The position numbers and the translations under genes were made by a program. Source: Clostridium sp. chh4-2 (GTDB lineage Bacteria; Bacillota; Clostridia; Lachnospirales; Lachnospiraceae). From it: a DNA stretch of 64,000 nucleotides. Positions 53,987 to 63,794 of the stretch are shown piece by piece. The notes below the pieces were generated by a model, which saw nothing but the letters and a program-made list of their open reading frames with translations, had not been told where the DNA came from and did no database searches. The stretch lies in assembly GCF_002899675.1 (NCBI RefSeq), contig NZ_PKUU01000016.1, positions 87,159-151,158 on the forward strand, given 5' to 3'. Position 1 is the stretch's first letter; the number at the start of each line of letters is the position of its first letter.

Positions 53987-56900
53987 ATGCAGGATCATTT
54001 TAAAGATATGAATAAGAGGCAGGAAGTGCTGCGTGAAGCTCAGACCGGTCTGTGGGTGATTGAACTGGATGAGGGGAAGGCTCCGAGAATGTATGCGGAC
54101 AGCGTAATGATGGAGCTGCTGGGATTTGACCACACTCCAACGCCGGAAGAATGTTATGAGTTCTGGTATGAAAGGATCGAAGACGAATATTATCCGATCG
54201 TGCAGGCAGGCGTTGAGAAGATTATATCGGCCAACCGGGCCGAAGTTCAATATTCGTGGGATCATCCGCATTGGGGAAAGATCTATGTAAGATGCGGGGG
54301 AGTCAGGGATAATAATTATAAAGAGGGTTACTGCCTGAGGGGATATCATCAGAATATCACGGATACAATTATGCTGAAACAGGAATATGACACGGTGATT
54401 CAGACTTTAAATCAGAGCTACTGTGGGATATTCTTATGCAATTTAGAAGATGGTTCCTATAAGGTGATAAGGATACATGACCAGTTTAAAGAAGTGCTGA
54501 TTCCTGACGGAGATTACCGCAAAGTGTTGAAAAAGTATGCGCAGATGTGGATTGCCGGGGACTATCAGGAGCAGATTCTGGAACTGGCTGAGGCGGGGAG
54601 CCTGAAGAAACGATTTGGTGAGGGAGAACGCCAGATAGAGCGTCTGTACCGGAATAAGGACGGAAACTGGCGCAGGATCAGGATTTTACGTTCCGGGCAA
54701 TATACGGAAAGCCAGCCATGGGTGATTATGGCCTTTGATGAACAGGATTACGAAGTGGAGAAGATGGTGGATCAAGCCGGCGCTCAGGTTGCGGTTTCAC
54801 AGATTTACCGTCTGGTTGTCAGCGTGGATACGGACGGAAATGGATATAACTGCATTCACGCTTCAAAAGAATTTTCCAGTCTTCGCCGTCATGGCAGCAA
54901 TGAAGAGCTGCGCACCTATATGCTGTTTCGGATGCCTTTGGAAGACAGGCGTGAGTTTGAAAATATTTTTGACAGAGACAACCGCGCCTATATGGGCGGA
55001 GGCAGTAAAGATGGGACAATAAGAATGTGGGAGAGCGAAGGGGTTTTGCACTACTACAGCTACAGCGCTGTCCGGATTATGAAAGATATGGGAGAACGGA
55101 TTCTTTTGACCCTCCGCAATATAGATTCAAAACGGCAGGAAAGACAGCGTGACAGAGTGCTTTCCAATCTGTGCCAGTGTTATTACTCCATTTATTTAAT
55201 GGACTTGGACCGTGATGAGGAGGAACCCATCTGGCAGGAGGATGTGATTAAAACCAGCCAGGAATTTATGCGGGGAAAAATCTCCGTTTATTATGAAAAG
55301 TTTATTCAGAAACATGTATATCAGGAAGATCAGGAAAAGATGCGCAGGGCAGGAAGCGCGGAATTCCTCAGGCAGACGCTTTCTGAAGAACAGCCTGTAT
55401 TTGATATTGATTTCAGGAGAGTCTATCCGGATCATTTGGAATGGGTAAGATCCCGTTTCAGCATTGCGGAGATTCAGGACGGCAGAGTGAGCAAGGTGAT
55501 CTTTGCCAATATGAATATCAATGAACGGAAATTGGAAGAATTGGAAGAGGAGAAGAGAAAGAAGCTCTATTTTGAGTACCAGAACATTATCAAGGGCCTG
55601 TCTTCCTTTTATCATTCCGTATTTTATGTGGATCTGGCGGATCATACAGTCCAAGCGTTCAGCCATATTAAGGAAATCGCGGATTGCGTGGAAGAAAATG
55701 TCAGCTATATGACGCTGATGGACGCCTATAAAGAGCGGTTGATTAAAGGGGAAGATCAGGAGCGGTTTGCCAGGGAACTGTCTGCAGAAGAGATAAGCAG
55801 CAGGATTAAGAGCGGGGAAACCATTTATTATTTGGAATATAAGCGGGCCTATGGAACGTATTACGGATGGATGCGGATGCATGTGATTCTGGCCGAAAGC
55901 CGGAACGGGATTCCGGTAAAAGTGATTTTGGCTGCTCACAGCGTGGATGAAGAGAAGGAGCAGCAGGAGAAGAATAAGGCAGCCCTGGTGGATGCATATG
56001 AGAAGGCGAAGACTGCTAATGAAGCAAAAAGCAAGTTTCTGGCACAGATGTCACATGATATAAGGACGCCGATGAATGCCATCGTGGGAATGTCGGCTAT
56101 TGCGGCCTCACATCTGAACGAACCGGACCGGGTTAAAGACTGCCTGGAGAAAATCAACATTTCCAGCACCCATCTGCTGTCCATTATCAATGAAATCCTG
56201 GATATGTCCAAGATCGAAAAGGGGCGGCTGGAGCTGGCAGAAAAACCGTTCAGCCTCAGGGAAATGATGGGCGAGATCAGTTCCATCTCCCGTGCGGATG
56301 TGATGAAAAAGAAACAGGAGCTTGTTTTCAGCGTAGACGGAGTCGTTCACGATACCGTGACAGGGGATGGAAACAGGATCGCACAGGTGCTTTTGAATCT
56401 GATAAGCAATTCGATAAAATATACGCCGGAAGGCGGCCATATCCGTGTTGCGGTAAAGGAAGTATTTGTCCGGTCAGAGGATAAGAGATGTTTTGTTTTT
56501 ACGGTTGAAGATGACGGTATGGGAATGAGCCGGGAGTTTCAGCAGTATATTTTCGCTCCGTTTAGCCGGGCGGAAGAGGTAAAGGCAAAGCATATTCAGG
56601 GAACCGGGCTGGGAATGTCGATCGCTCAGGGCATTGTATCTGCCATGAAGGGAGACATCCGGGTGGAAAGCGAATTAGGTCGGGGCAGCCGTTTTACCGT
56701 CACCCTGTATCTTGGAATCGGGGATTCGGCGGAAAATGGCGCTCAGGAGACGGACTGCGTTCAGGCGGAACCGGATGACAGCACAAAAGCGAAGACTCCG
56801 GCATTGCACATTCTGCTGGCGGAAGACAATGAGCTGAATATGGAAATCGCCATGACGATTCTTCAGGAATCTGGGCTGACCGTGGACGGAGCCGTAAATG

Positions 56901-57187
56901 GGAAAGAGGCGGTTAAGCGCTTCTGCGCTTCCTGTCCGGGAACGTATGACGCCATACTCATGGATCTGCAGATGCCGGTTATGGACGGATACGAGGCGGC
57001 CAGGGAGATTCGAAACAGCGGTCATCCCCAGTCGAAAGATATCCCGATCATAGCCCTGACAGCCAATGCATTTGCGGAAGATATCGCAAAAACGATGACG
57101 GCCGGGATGAATGACCATGTGGCTAAACCGGTGGATTTTAACAAACTTCTGGCCATACTTCAGAAAAATATTGGTAATGAAAAGTAA
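53987..57187 (+). CDS. Multi-PAS hybrid sensor histidine kinase with C-terminal receiver
   Basis: This 1066-aa soluble kinase has about four PAS-like sensory modules over residues 1-660; two end with related tails (VIFANMNINERK and VILAAHSVDEEK). A HisKA domain has His690 in QMSHDIRTPMNA, a HATPase domain has EDDGMGMS and GTGLGMSIAQG, and a C-terminal receiver has Asp993 in ILMDLQMPVMDG. No membrane helix is visible, so it probably senses an internal signal. ATG 53987 lies ten bases after AAAGGA. No partner regulator is adjacent. Confidence 0.9.
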   Translation: MQDHFKDMNKRQEVLREAQTGLWVIELDEGKAPRMYADSVMMELLGFDHTPTPEECYEFWYERIEDEYYPIVQAGVEKIISANRAEVQYSWDHPHWGKIYVRCGGVRDNNYKEGYCLRGYHQNITDTIMLKQEYDTVIQTLNQSYCGIFLCNLEDGSYKVIRIHDQFKEVLIPDGDYRKVLKKYAQMWIAGDYQEQILELAEAGSLKKRFGEGERQIERLYRNKDGNWRRIRILRSGQYTESQPWVIMAFDEQDYEVEKMVDQAGAQVAVSQIYRLVVSVDTDGNGYNCIHASKEFSSLRRHGSNEELRTYMLFRMPLEDRREFENIFDRDNRAYMGGGSKDGTIRMWESEGVLHYYSYSAVRIMKDMGERILLTLRNIDSKRQERQRDRVLSNLCQCYYSIYLMDLDRDEEEPIWQEDVIKTSQEFMRGKISVYYEKFIQKHVYQEDQEKMRRAGSAEFLRQTLSEEQPVFDIDFRRVYPDHLEWVRSRFSIAEIQDGRVSKVIFANMNINERKLEELEEEKRKKLYFEYQNIIKGLSSFYHSVFYVDLADHTVQAFSHIKEIADCVEENVSYMTLMDAYKERLIKGEDQERFARELSAEEISSRIKSGETIYYLEYKRAYGTYYGWMRMHVILAESRNGIPVKVILAAHSVDEEKEQQEKNKAALVDAYEKAKTANEAKSKFLAQMSHDIRTPMNAIVGMSAIAASHLNEPDRVKDCLEKINISSTHLLSIINEILDMSKIEKGRLELAEKPFSLREMMGEISSISRADVMKKKQELVFSVDGVVHDTVTGDGNRIAQVLLNLISNSIKYTPEGGHIRVAVKEVFVRSEDKRCFVFTVEDDGMGMSREFQQYIFAPFSRAEEVKAKHIQGTGLGMSIAQGIVSAMKGDIRVESELGRGSRFTVTLYLGIGDSAENGAQETDCVQAEPDDSTKAKTPALHILLAEDNELNMEIAMTILQESGLTVDGAVNGKEAVKRFCASCPGTYDAILMDLQMPVMDGYEAAREIRNSGHPQSKDIPIIALTANAFAEDIAKTMTAGMNDHVAKPVDFNKLLAILQKNIGNEK

Positions 57188-57237
57188 TGGGAAGCGGCCT
57201 TTACTTATAAAGCAGGAACTGATACAATGAAAAAACC

Positions 57238-57271
57238 AGCGTTAGATCCCCCTATACAGGGATCTAACGCT
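57238..57271. terminator. Perfect 13-bp palindromic hairpin, minus-strand terminator form
   Basis: AGCGTTAGATCCC (57238-57250) pairs perfectly with GGGATCTAACGCT (57259-57271) around 8 bases. Six As lie just to its left, so the U tract is on the minus strand; the plus strand lacks one. It may stop antisense transcription coming from pth, or act as a bidirectional insulator. Confidence 0.6.
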
Positions 57272-57323
57272 TAAAGTGTTGTGTAAATGACGGAAACTTA
57301 GAAGAATATAAGGAGTTTTTGAT

Positions 57324-57890
57324 ATGTATATTATAGTAGGGCTGGGAAATCCCACAAAGGAATACGAAAGAACCAGGCACAACGTCGGATTTCAGGTGAT
57401 CGACGTGCTGGCGGACAAGATAAATACAGAGGTATCTGAAAAAAAGAATAAGGCGCTTTGCGGCAGGGGGATCATTGGAGGAGAGAAGGTTATTTTGGCA
57501 AAACCCCAGACATTTATGAATCTCAGCGGTGAAAGCGTGAGGGCGATTTCAGATTATTATAAAGTGGACCCGGAACATATCATAATCGTATATGATGATA
57601 TCAGCCTGGAGCCGGGGCAGCTTAGGGTGAGGACTAAGGGAAGCGCCGGAGGGCATAATGGAATTAAAAACATCATCGCCCATTTGGGAACACAGGTGTT
57701 TCCAAGGGTCAGAGTAGGAATCGGAGAAAAGCCTAAGGGCATGGATTTGGCGGATTATGTGCTGGGGCGTTTTCCGAAAGAAGAGGCTCAGGTGATGGAG
57801 GATGCGTTTAAAGAGGCAGCAGAAGCCGTATGCCTGATGATTACAGACGGACCGGATGCGGCTATGAACCATTTTAATGCGAAGAAATGA
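57324..57890 (+). CDS. pth: Peptidyl-tRNA hydrolase
   Basis: Pth recycles tRNAs by hydrolysing peptidyl-tRNA dropped from ribosomes. The 188-aa protein has the full family pattern: VGLGNPTKEYERTRHNVGF with the catalytic histidine, LAKPQTFMNLSG, and YDDISLEPGQLRVR followed by GSAGGHNGIKNI. The ATG at 57324 follows AAGGAG. mfd starts 7 bases after its stop, the common pth-mfd arrangement of Firmicutes. Confidence 0.96.
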   Translation: MYIIVGLGNPTKEYERTRHNVGFQVIDVLADKINTEVSEKKNKALCGRGIIGGEKVILAKPQTFMNLSGESVRAISDYYKVDPEHIIIVYDDISLEPGQLRVRTKGSAGGHNGIKNIIAHLGTQVFPRVRVGIGEKPKGMDLADYVLGRFPKEEAQVMEDAFKEAAEAVCLMITDGPDAAMNHFNAKK

Positions 57891-57897
57891 GGTCAAA

Positions 57898-60800
57898 ATG
57901 AGTACATTATTTGCAAATCCTTTGGCTGAATTAAAGGAATATGAGGAACTTAACAAGACGTTAAAACAGGGAAAAGGGCCGCTGTCCGTAAGCGGATGCA
58001 TGGATTCTCAAAAGGTCCACCTGATGTCTGAGACAGCGGACAATCTGCCGTGGAAACTGGTGGTGACCTACGACGATTCCAGGGCAAAGGAAATCTATGA
58101 TGATTTCTGCTATTTTAATCCGCAGACCTGGCTGTATCCGGCCAAGGACCTCTTATTTTACAGTGCAGATATTCATGGAAATCTGATTACAAAGCAGAGG
58201 ATGAAGGTGCTGAAACATCTGCTGGAGGATCAGTCAGGAGTTGTGGTTACCACCTTGGACGGCTTGATGGACCACCTCATGCCGCTGCAGTTTTTAAAGG
58301 AACACGCCCTCACCGCTGAAACGGATCAGGATATCGATCTGGATGAATGGAAGGAAAAACTGACGCTTTTAGGATATGAGAGAATGGCCCAGGTAGACGG
58401 TATGGGCCAGTTTTCTATTCGGGGAGGGATTATCGATATCTTTCCGCTGACAGAGGAACAGCCGGTCAGAATTGAGCTGTGGGATACGACTGTGGATTCC
58501 ATCAGAACCTTTGATTTGGAGAGCCAGAGATCCATAGAACAGCTGGAACGTATTTTGATCTATCCCGCTTCTGAGCTGGTGTTTAACAGGGCGCAGATTG
58601 AAGAGGGAGTTTTGCGCCTGGAAAAGGAAGCGAAGAAATATGAAAAGACCCTGAGAGACCAGATGAAGACCGAAGAGGCGGCCAGAATTAAAGGGATTAT
58701 CAATGAGCTGGTGGAAGGCCTGAAAGAGGGCTGGAAATTCGGCGGGCTGGACAGTTATCTGCAATACTTTTGCAGCGACAGCGTCTCATTTTTGGATTAT
58801 TTTCCGAAAAACCAGACCGCAGTCTATCTGGATGAACCGGCCAGGCTGAAGGAAAAGGGGGAAGCGGTTGAGTTAGAGTTTCGTGAGAGCATGATTCACA
58901 GGCTGGAAAAGGGATATCTGCTTCCGGGCCAGACATCCCTTCTCTATCCGGTGAAAGAGGTTCTCGCTGACTGTGTAGGGCCTTATTCCGTGCTTTTAAC
59001 CGGATTGGAACAGAAATTGACCGGGCTGACGGTGAACAAGCGGTACAGCATTCAGGCGAAGAACGTGAATTCCTATCAAAACAGTTTTGAAATGCTGATT
59101 AAAGACCTGCAGCGCTGGAAAAGGGAAAAATACCGGGTGGTGCTTCTGTCGGCATCCAGAACCAGGGCCAGCAGGCTGGCCGGCGATTTAAGGGAATATG
59201 AGCTGAGCGCATTCTGCCCGGACGACGGGGAACTTCAGGTAAAACCGGGAGAAATCCTTGTAACCTATGGAAATCTCCACCGCGGCTTTGAATATCCCAT
59301 GATTAAGTTTGTGGTCATTACCGAAGGGGATATGTTCGGCAATGAACGCAAAAAGAGGAAGAAGAAAAAGACGGTTTACGAAGGGAAGAAGATCCAGAGC
59401 TTTACGGAACTGTCGGTAGGAGATTACGTGGTTCATGAGGACCACGGACTCGGCGTTTATCGAGGAATCGAAAAGATCGAGCGGGATAAGGTGATTAAAG
59501 ATTACCTGAAGATCGAATATGCGGACGGAGGCAATCTGTACCTTCCCGCCACCAGGCTGGATGGAATCCAGAAATATGCGGGAGCGGATGCGAAAAAGCC
59601 AAAACTCAATAAACTGGGCGGCGAACAGTGGAACAAGACGAAAACTAGGGTCAGAGGAGCGGTAAAAGCCATCGCAAAGGATCTGGTGGAGCTGTATGCC
59701 ACCAGACAGGAAGTGGAAGGCTACCAGTATGGGCCGGATACGGTGTGGCAGAAGGAATTTGAGGAATTATTTCCATATGACGAAACCGACGACCAGATCG
59801 ACGCCATCGAAGCGACAAAAGCGGATATGGAGAGCAAGAAGATCATGGACCGTCTGATCTGCGGAGACGTGGGATACGGAAAGACGGAAATCGCTTTGCG
59901 GGCGGCATTTAAGGCGGTTCAGGAAAACAAGCAGGTGGTCTATCTGGTGCCGACCACAATTCTGGCTCAGCAGCATTACAATACCTTTGAACAGAGAATG
60001 AAGGATTTTCCTGTCCGAGTGGATCTGATGTCCAGATTCCGCACTCCAGCACAGCAGAAAAAGACGTTGGAAGATTTGAAAAAAGGGCTTGTGGATATTG
60101 TAATCGGAACTCACAGAGTTCTTTCAAAAGATGTGCAGTTTAAGAATTTAGGGCTTCTGATCATTGATGAGGAGCAGCGTTTTGGCGTGGCGCACAAAGA
60201 AAAGATCAAGCAGCTGAAGAAAAATGTGGATGTGCTGACATTGACCGCCACCCCGATCCCCAGAACCCTGCATATGAGCCTGATCGGCATCCGGGATATG
60301 AGCGTGCTGGAAGAGCCGCCGGTGGACCGGGTTCCCATTCAGACATACGTGATGGAATATAATGACGAGATGGTGAGGGAAGCGATCAACAGGGAACTTT
60401 CCAGGGGCGGACAGGTCTACTACGTCTATAACAGGGTCAATGATATCGACGAGGTGGCGAATCATGTGGCGAAGCTGGTTCCTGACGCTACGGTTACATT
60501 TGCCCATGGGCAGATGAGGGAACATGAGCTGGAACGGATCATGCTGGATTTCATAAACGGCGAGATCGATGTGCTGGTTTCCACCACGATTATCGAAACG
60601 GGACTGGATATCTCCAATGCCAATACCATGATCATTCAGGACGCGGATCATATGGGCCTGTCACAGCTGTATCAGCTGCGGGGCCGGGTTGGGCGTTCCA
60701 ACCGGACGGCATATGCATTTTTAATGTATAAAAGGGATAAGCTTCTCAGGGAAGAGGCTGAGAAACGGCTTCAGGCCATCCGGGAATTCACGGAGCTGGG

Positions 60801-61437
60801 CTCAGGCATTAAGATCGCCATGAGGGATTTGGAGATCAGGGGCGCGGGAAATATTCTGGGAGCCGAGCAGCACGGGCAGATGGAGGCCGTGGGATATGAC
60901 CTTTACTGTAAGATGCTGAACCAGGCAGTCCAGGCGCTCAGAGGGCAGCGGACAGAGGAAGAGGACTTCGATACCTTGGTGGACTGCGATATCGACGCAT
61001 ATATTCCGGCGTATTATATCAAGAATGAGTATCAGAAACTGGATATCTATAAGCGAATCTCCGGAATCGAGACGGATGAGGAATATATGGATATGCAGGA
61101 TGAGCTGATGGACCGTTTCGGCGACATTCCAAAGCCTGTGGACAATCTGCTCCGCGTGGCCAGCTTAAAAGCGATGGCTCATAAGGCTTATGTAACGGAA
61201 GTGAACGTGAACAGGCAGGAAGTGAAATTCACCATGTATGCAAAGGCCAATCTGGATGTATCGGGGATACCTGCGATTATAGAGGAGTATAATGGAGCTT
61301 TGAAATTCCAGATGGGGGAAACTCCGGGCTTTGTGTATCTGGATCAGAGGAACAAGAATAAAGACTGTGAAGCTATGATGGATAAGGCGAAAGAGATTTT
61401 GCAGCAGCTTTGTAAATTATCGGCGGGAAATGCTTAA
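57898..61437 (+). CDS. mfd: Transcription-repair coupling factor
   Basis: Mfd is a translocase that removes RNA polymerase stalled at DNA damage and recruits the UvrABC repair system. The 1179-aa protein has the UvrB-like N-terminal module, an RNA polymerase-interacting CarD-like domain ([17 protein letters not shown]), a helicase core with Walker [10 protein letters not shown] near residue 656 and the DEEQ box ([10 protein letters not shown]), then [11 protein letters not shown] motif VI and a C-terminal TRCF domain. ATG 57898 follows TGAGGTC; the upstream in-frame start at 57877 lies within pth. Confidence 0.97.
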   Translation: MSTLFANPLAELKEYEELNKTLKQGKGPLSVSGCMDSQKVHLMSETADNLPWKLVVTYDDSRAKEIYDDFCYFNPQTWLYPAKDLLFYSADIHGNLITKQRMKVLKHLLEDQSGVVVTTLDGLMDHLMPLQFLKEHALTAETDQDIDLDEWKEKLTLLGYERMAQVDGMGQFSIRGGIIDIFPLTEEQPVRIELWDTTVDSIRTFDLESQRSIEQLERILIYPASELVFNRAQIEEGVLRLEKEAKKYEKTLRDQMKTEEAARIKGIINELVEGLKEGWKFGGLDSYLQYFCSDSVSFLDYFPKNQTAVYLDEPARLKEKGEAVELEFRESMIHRLEKGYLLPGQTSLLYPVKEVLADCVGPYSVLLTGLEQKLTGLTVNKRYSIQAKNVNSYQNSFEMLIKDLQRWKREKYRVVLLSASRTRASRLAGDLREYELSAFCPDDGELQVKPGEILVTYGNLHRGFEYPMIKFVVITEGDMFGNERKKRKKKKTVYEGKKIQSFTELSVGDYVVHEDHGLGVYRGIEKIERDKVIKDYLKIEYADGGNLYLPATRLDGIQKYAGADAKKPKLNKLGGEQWNKTKTRVRGAVKAIAKDLVELYATRQEVEGYQYGPDTVWQKEFEELFPYDETDDQIDAIEATKADMESKKIMDRLICGDVGYGKTEIALRAAFKAVQENKQVVYLVPTTILAQQHYNTFEQRMKDFPVRVDLMSRFRTPAQQKKTLEDLKKGLVDIVIGTHRVLSKDVQFKNLGLLIIDEEQRFGVAHKEKIKQLKKNVDVLTLTATPIPRTLHMSLIGIRDMSVLEEPPVDRVPIQTYVMEYNDEMVREAINRELSRGGQVYYVYNRVNDIDEVANHVAKLVPDATVTFAHGQMREHELERIMLDFINGEIDVLVSTTIIETGLDISNANTMIIQDADHMGLSQLYQLRGRVGRSNRTAYAFLMYKRDKLLREEAEKRLQAIREFTELGSGIKIAMRDLEIRGAGNILGAEQHGQMEAVGYDLYCKMLNQAVQALRGQRTEEEDFDTLVDCDIDAYIPAYYIKNEYQKLDIYKRISGIETDEEYMDMQDELMDRFGDIPKPVDNLLRVASLKAMAHKAYVTEVNVNRQEVKFTMYAKANLDVSGIPAIIEEYNGALKFQMGETPGFVYLDQRNKNKDCEAMMDKAKEILQQLCKLSAGNA

Positions 61438-61481
61438 AAACCGCTGAGACGCAAAATACACATGTTAGGAGGAAACTATCT

Positions 61482-62555
61482 ATGAACATGACACTTCGTT
61501 GGTATGGGCCGGGGTATGACAGCGTCAGCCTGGAACAGATCAGACAGATTCCGGGAGTAAAAGGCGTAGTAACCACATTGATGGGAAAAATGCCGGGAGA
61601 AGTATGGACAAAAGAAGAGATTGCATCCATTAAGAAAGAGGTTGAAGGCGCCGGTCTTTCCATTATGGGCATTGAATCGGTTAATATTTCCGATGATATT
61701 AAAATCGGTACAAAGAAGCGGGATGAGCATATTGCCAACTATATCACCACGCTGGAAAATTTGGGAAAAAATGATATTCATATGATTTGTTATAACTTTA
61801 TGCCTGTCTTTGACTGGACCCGTTCCGATCTGGCCAGAATGAGAGAAGACGGCTCAACCGTGCTGGCTTATAACCAGGATGTGATTGATGAGATTGATCC
61901 TGAGCATATGAGGGAATCCATAGAGAGGATGTCCCACGGTTTTGTTATGCCAGGATGGGAGCCAGAGCGGCTGGAAAAGCTGGCGAGTCTATTCGAAGCT
62001 TATAAAGAGGTGGACTCTGAAAAATTATTTCAAAATCTGGTTTATTTTTTGGAGGCAATTGGAGAAACCTGCCAAACATATGACATCCGCATGGGAATCC
62101 ACCCGGATGATCCTGCATGGCCGATCTTTGGCCTTCCCAGAATTGTCCGCGATAAAGATACTGTCGTAAGGCTGTTAAAGGCAGTTGACCAGCCGTATAA
62201 CGGAATCACCCTCTGTACCGGATCGCTGGGCTCCAACCAGAATAACGATATCTGTGAAATCATCCGTGCCGCAAAAGGAAGAATCCCATTTGCCCATGTC
62301 AGAAATTTAAAATATAACAGCAGCCGAGATTTTGAGGAAGCGGCTCATCTGTCTGCCGATGGTTCTATGGATATGTATGAGATTATGAAAACTCTGTATG
62401 AGACAGGTTTTGACGGCATTATGCGCCCGGATCACGGCAGAATGATCTGGGGAGAAGAAGCTATGCCGGGATATGGCCTGTATGACCGCGCGTTAGGAGC
62501 CGTTTATCTGGAAGGGCTTTGGGAAGCGATCGTTAAGAATGCAAAACAGAGGTGA
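61482..62555 (+). CDS. uxuA: Mannonate dehydratase
   Basis: UxuA dehydrates D-mannonate to 2-keto-3-deoxygluconate in glucuronate catabolism. The 357-aa protein begins with the conserved MTLRWYGPGYDSVSL, and has FDWTRSDLA, GIHPDDPAWPIFGLPRI and VRNLKYNS with the metal-binding histidines and aspartates. AGGAGG precedes the ATG. It lies 44 bases after mfd without a clear terminator, and no other uronate gene is adjacent, so its isolation from a hexuronate operon is unusual. Confidence 0.94.
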   Translation: MNMTLRWYGPGYDSVSLEQIRQIPGVKGVVTTLMGKMPGEVWTKEEIASIKKEVEGAGLSIMGIESVNISDDIKIGTKKRDEHIANYITTLENLGKNDIHMICYNFMPVFDWTRSDLARMREDGSTVLAYNQDVIDEIDPEHMRESIERMSHGFVMPGWEPERLEKLASLFEAYKEVDSEKLFQNLVYFLEAIGETCQTYDIRMGIHPDDPAWPIFGLPRIVRDKDTVVRLLKAVDQPYNGITLCTGSLGSNQNNDICEIIRAAKGRIPFAHVRNLKYNSSRDFEEAAHLSADGSMDMYEIMKTLYETGFDGIMRPDHGRMIWGEEAMPGYGLYDRALGAVYLEGLWEAIVKNAKQR

Positions 62556-62616
62556 AATCAACAACAGATAAGAGGTTAAAAAATATATTTAAATTAAAAT
62601 AAAGAACCTGCGCAAT

Positions 62617-62645
62617 GTATAAATTCCTCCAATTGACAAATACTA
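62617..62645 (+). promoter_or_regulatory. Candidate sigma-G/F-type promoter of spoVT
   Basis: GTATA (62617-62621), 17 bases and AATACTA (62639-62645) resemble the forespore sigma-G pattern (GNATR then CATNNTA). spoVT is known to be sigma-G-dependent in B. subtilis. A TTGACA at 62633 has no matching -10 at 16-18 bases. Confidence 0.4.
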
Positions 62646-62682
62646 CTTCCAGAAACGGAGAGTACAGTAAATGGAGGAATTT
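62621..62682 (+). promoter_or_regulatory. Inverted repeat covering the spoVT ribosome binding site
   Basis: AAATTCCTCC (62621-62630) is the exact reverse complement of GGAGGAATTT (62673-62682), which contains the Shine-Dalgarno sequence of spoVT. In a transcript starting upstream of 62621 this would hide the site; a transcript from the sigma-G-like promoter would lack the left arm. Confidence 0.5.
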
Positions 62683-62684
62683 TT

Positions 62685-63233
62685 ATGAAAGCTACAGGAA
62701 TTGTAAGAAGAATTGACGATTTGGGCAGAGTAGTGATACCAAAAGAAATACGTCGGACCCTTCGTCTTCGTGAAGGTACACCGCTTGAAATATTTACAGA
62801 CAGAGAAGGGGAAATCATCTTGAAGAAATATTCCCCCATGGTGGAATTGACATCATTTGCGACCCAGTATGCGGACGCTATGGCCCAGTCTACCGGATTG
62901 ATGGTTTGTATCACGGACAGAGATCAGGTGATCGCAGTTTCAGGCGGGTCCAAAAAAGACCTGTTACAGAAGACAATCAGCAAACAGTTGGAACACCTGA
63001 TTGGTGAAAGAACTACGGTTCTGGCTGCAAAAGATGAAAAAGGTTTTATTTCTCTGACTTCAGAAGAGATGGAGGGAATTACCGCTCAGGTGATCGTGCC
63101 TATTATATGTGAAGGCGACGCAATCGGTTCCGTTTCCATTTTGAGCCGAGAGCCGAGAGCCCGCTTTGGAGATACGGAAATGAAATTGGTCCTGACAGCC
63201 GCCGGTTTTCTCGGAAGGCAGATGGAGGGATGA
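62685..63233 (+). CDS. spoVT: Stage V sporulation protein T (AbrB-type regulator)
   Basis: SpoVT is a forespore transcription factor that tunes sigma-G-dependent genes and spore germination properties. The 182-aa protein has an N-terminal AbrB swapped-hairpin DNA-binding domain (MKATGIVRRIDDLGRVVIPKEIRRTLRL) and a C-terminal GAF-like domain. TGGAGG lies seven bases before the ATG. It is the last convincing protein gene in the window. Confidence 0.95.
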   Translation: MKATGIVRRIDDLGRVVIPKEIRRTLRLREGTPLEIFTDREGEIILKKYSPMVELTSFATQYADAMAQSTGLMVCITDRDQVIAVSGGSKKDLLQKTISKQLEHLIGERTTVLAAKDEKGFISLTSEEMEGITAQVIVPIICEGDAIGSVSILSREPRARFGDTEMKLVLTAAGFLGRQMEG

Positions 63234-63242
63234 TATTGCCGC

Positions 63243-63599
63243 ACTAAATCTTTATTTAACTGAGAAAGAAACGCCGGAAAGAAGGGGAAACCTGGGCGGG
63301 CGGCGGACATAGAGAAAGACAGGGGATTCGGGTTACGACCCTAAGTAATACTAGGCCGCCAAGAGCGGAAAAAGGCAGCGCGGCGCCATTCACGATGAAC
63401 TCTTTATGACTTCATCGTTCAAGGGCGCCTCAAATACTGATTCGGAATTCAGTATTTGTCTGCCTTTTTCCACTCTTGCCGACCAAGTATCACTAAGGGT
63501 CTGCACACGATCCCCTGTCTTTCTCTATGTCCGCCGCCCGCCCAGGTTTCCCCTTCTTTCCGGCTGTTGCTTGGCTAGCTAAGTGAAAAAAGATTTAGT
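63243..63599. repeat. Giant interrupted inverted repeat with branched apex
   Basis: Outer arms of 11 bp (63243-63253 with 63589-63599) enclose a perfect 55-bp stem (63273-63327 with 63510-63564). An internal loop follows, then a 42-position stem (63337-63378 with 63460-63501) with six mismatches. The 81-base apex has GGCGCC arms (63382-63387 with 63424-63429) over a CGATGAA/TTCATCG hairpin, and a second hairpin CAAATACTGA/TCAGTATTTG (63431-63440 with 63449-63458). It starts ten bases after spoVT. No gene lies inside. It could be a long structured RNA, a mobile palindromic element or an extreme terminator. Confidence 0.9.
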
Positions 63600-63619
63600 A
63601 GATGGAAGAGTAAGTTTTA

Positions 63620-63746
63620 CATCAAGGGTGAAGGCATTTTCGGAAAAGCCTTGAGGATTTAATGTAAAGGGTGAGGTCATTTTGCGAAAAGCCTTGACGT
63701 TTAAAGTAAAACCTGAAGTCGTTTCTGAAAATCCCTTCATCATCTA
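63620..63746 (+). repeat. Three hairpin-forming imperfect repeats, about 42-base period
   Basis: Segments 63628-63654 and 63671-63697 match at 23 of 27 positions and lie 43 bases apart. A third, weaker copy starts at 63713. Each can fold on itself (for example AAGGC...GCCTT in copy one, with TTTT/AAAA inner pairs). The repeats follow the giant inverted repeat directly. No protein frame explains them. Confidence 0.65.
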
Positions 63747-63794
63747 TGTAAATTTGTTTTTACTAAATACCGATGCAATAACATTGTTTTTAAC

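Noticed and set aside
63301..63345. tmRNA-like GGGGATTCG near the giant hairpin
   Set aside because: The bases fall within the perfect palindrome, and the other tmRNA hallmarks (tag frame, TTCGAATC...CCA 3' end) are absent.
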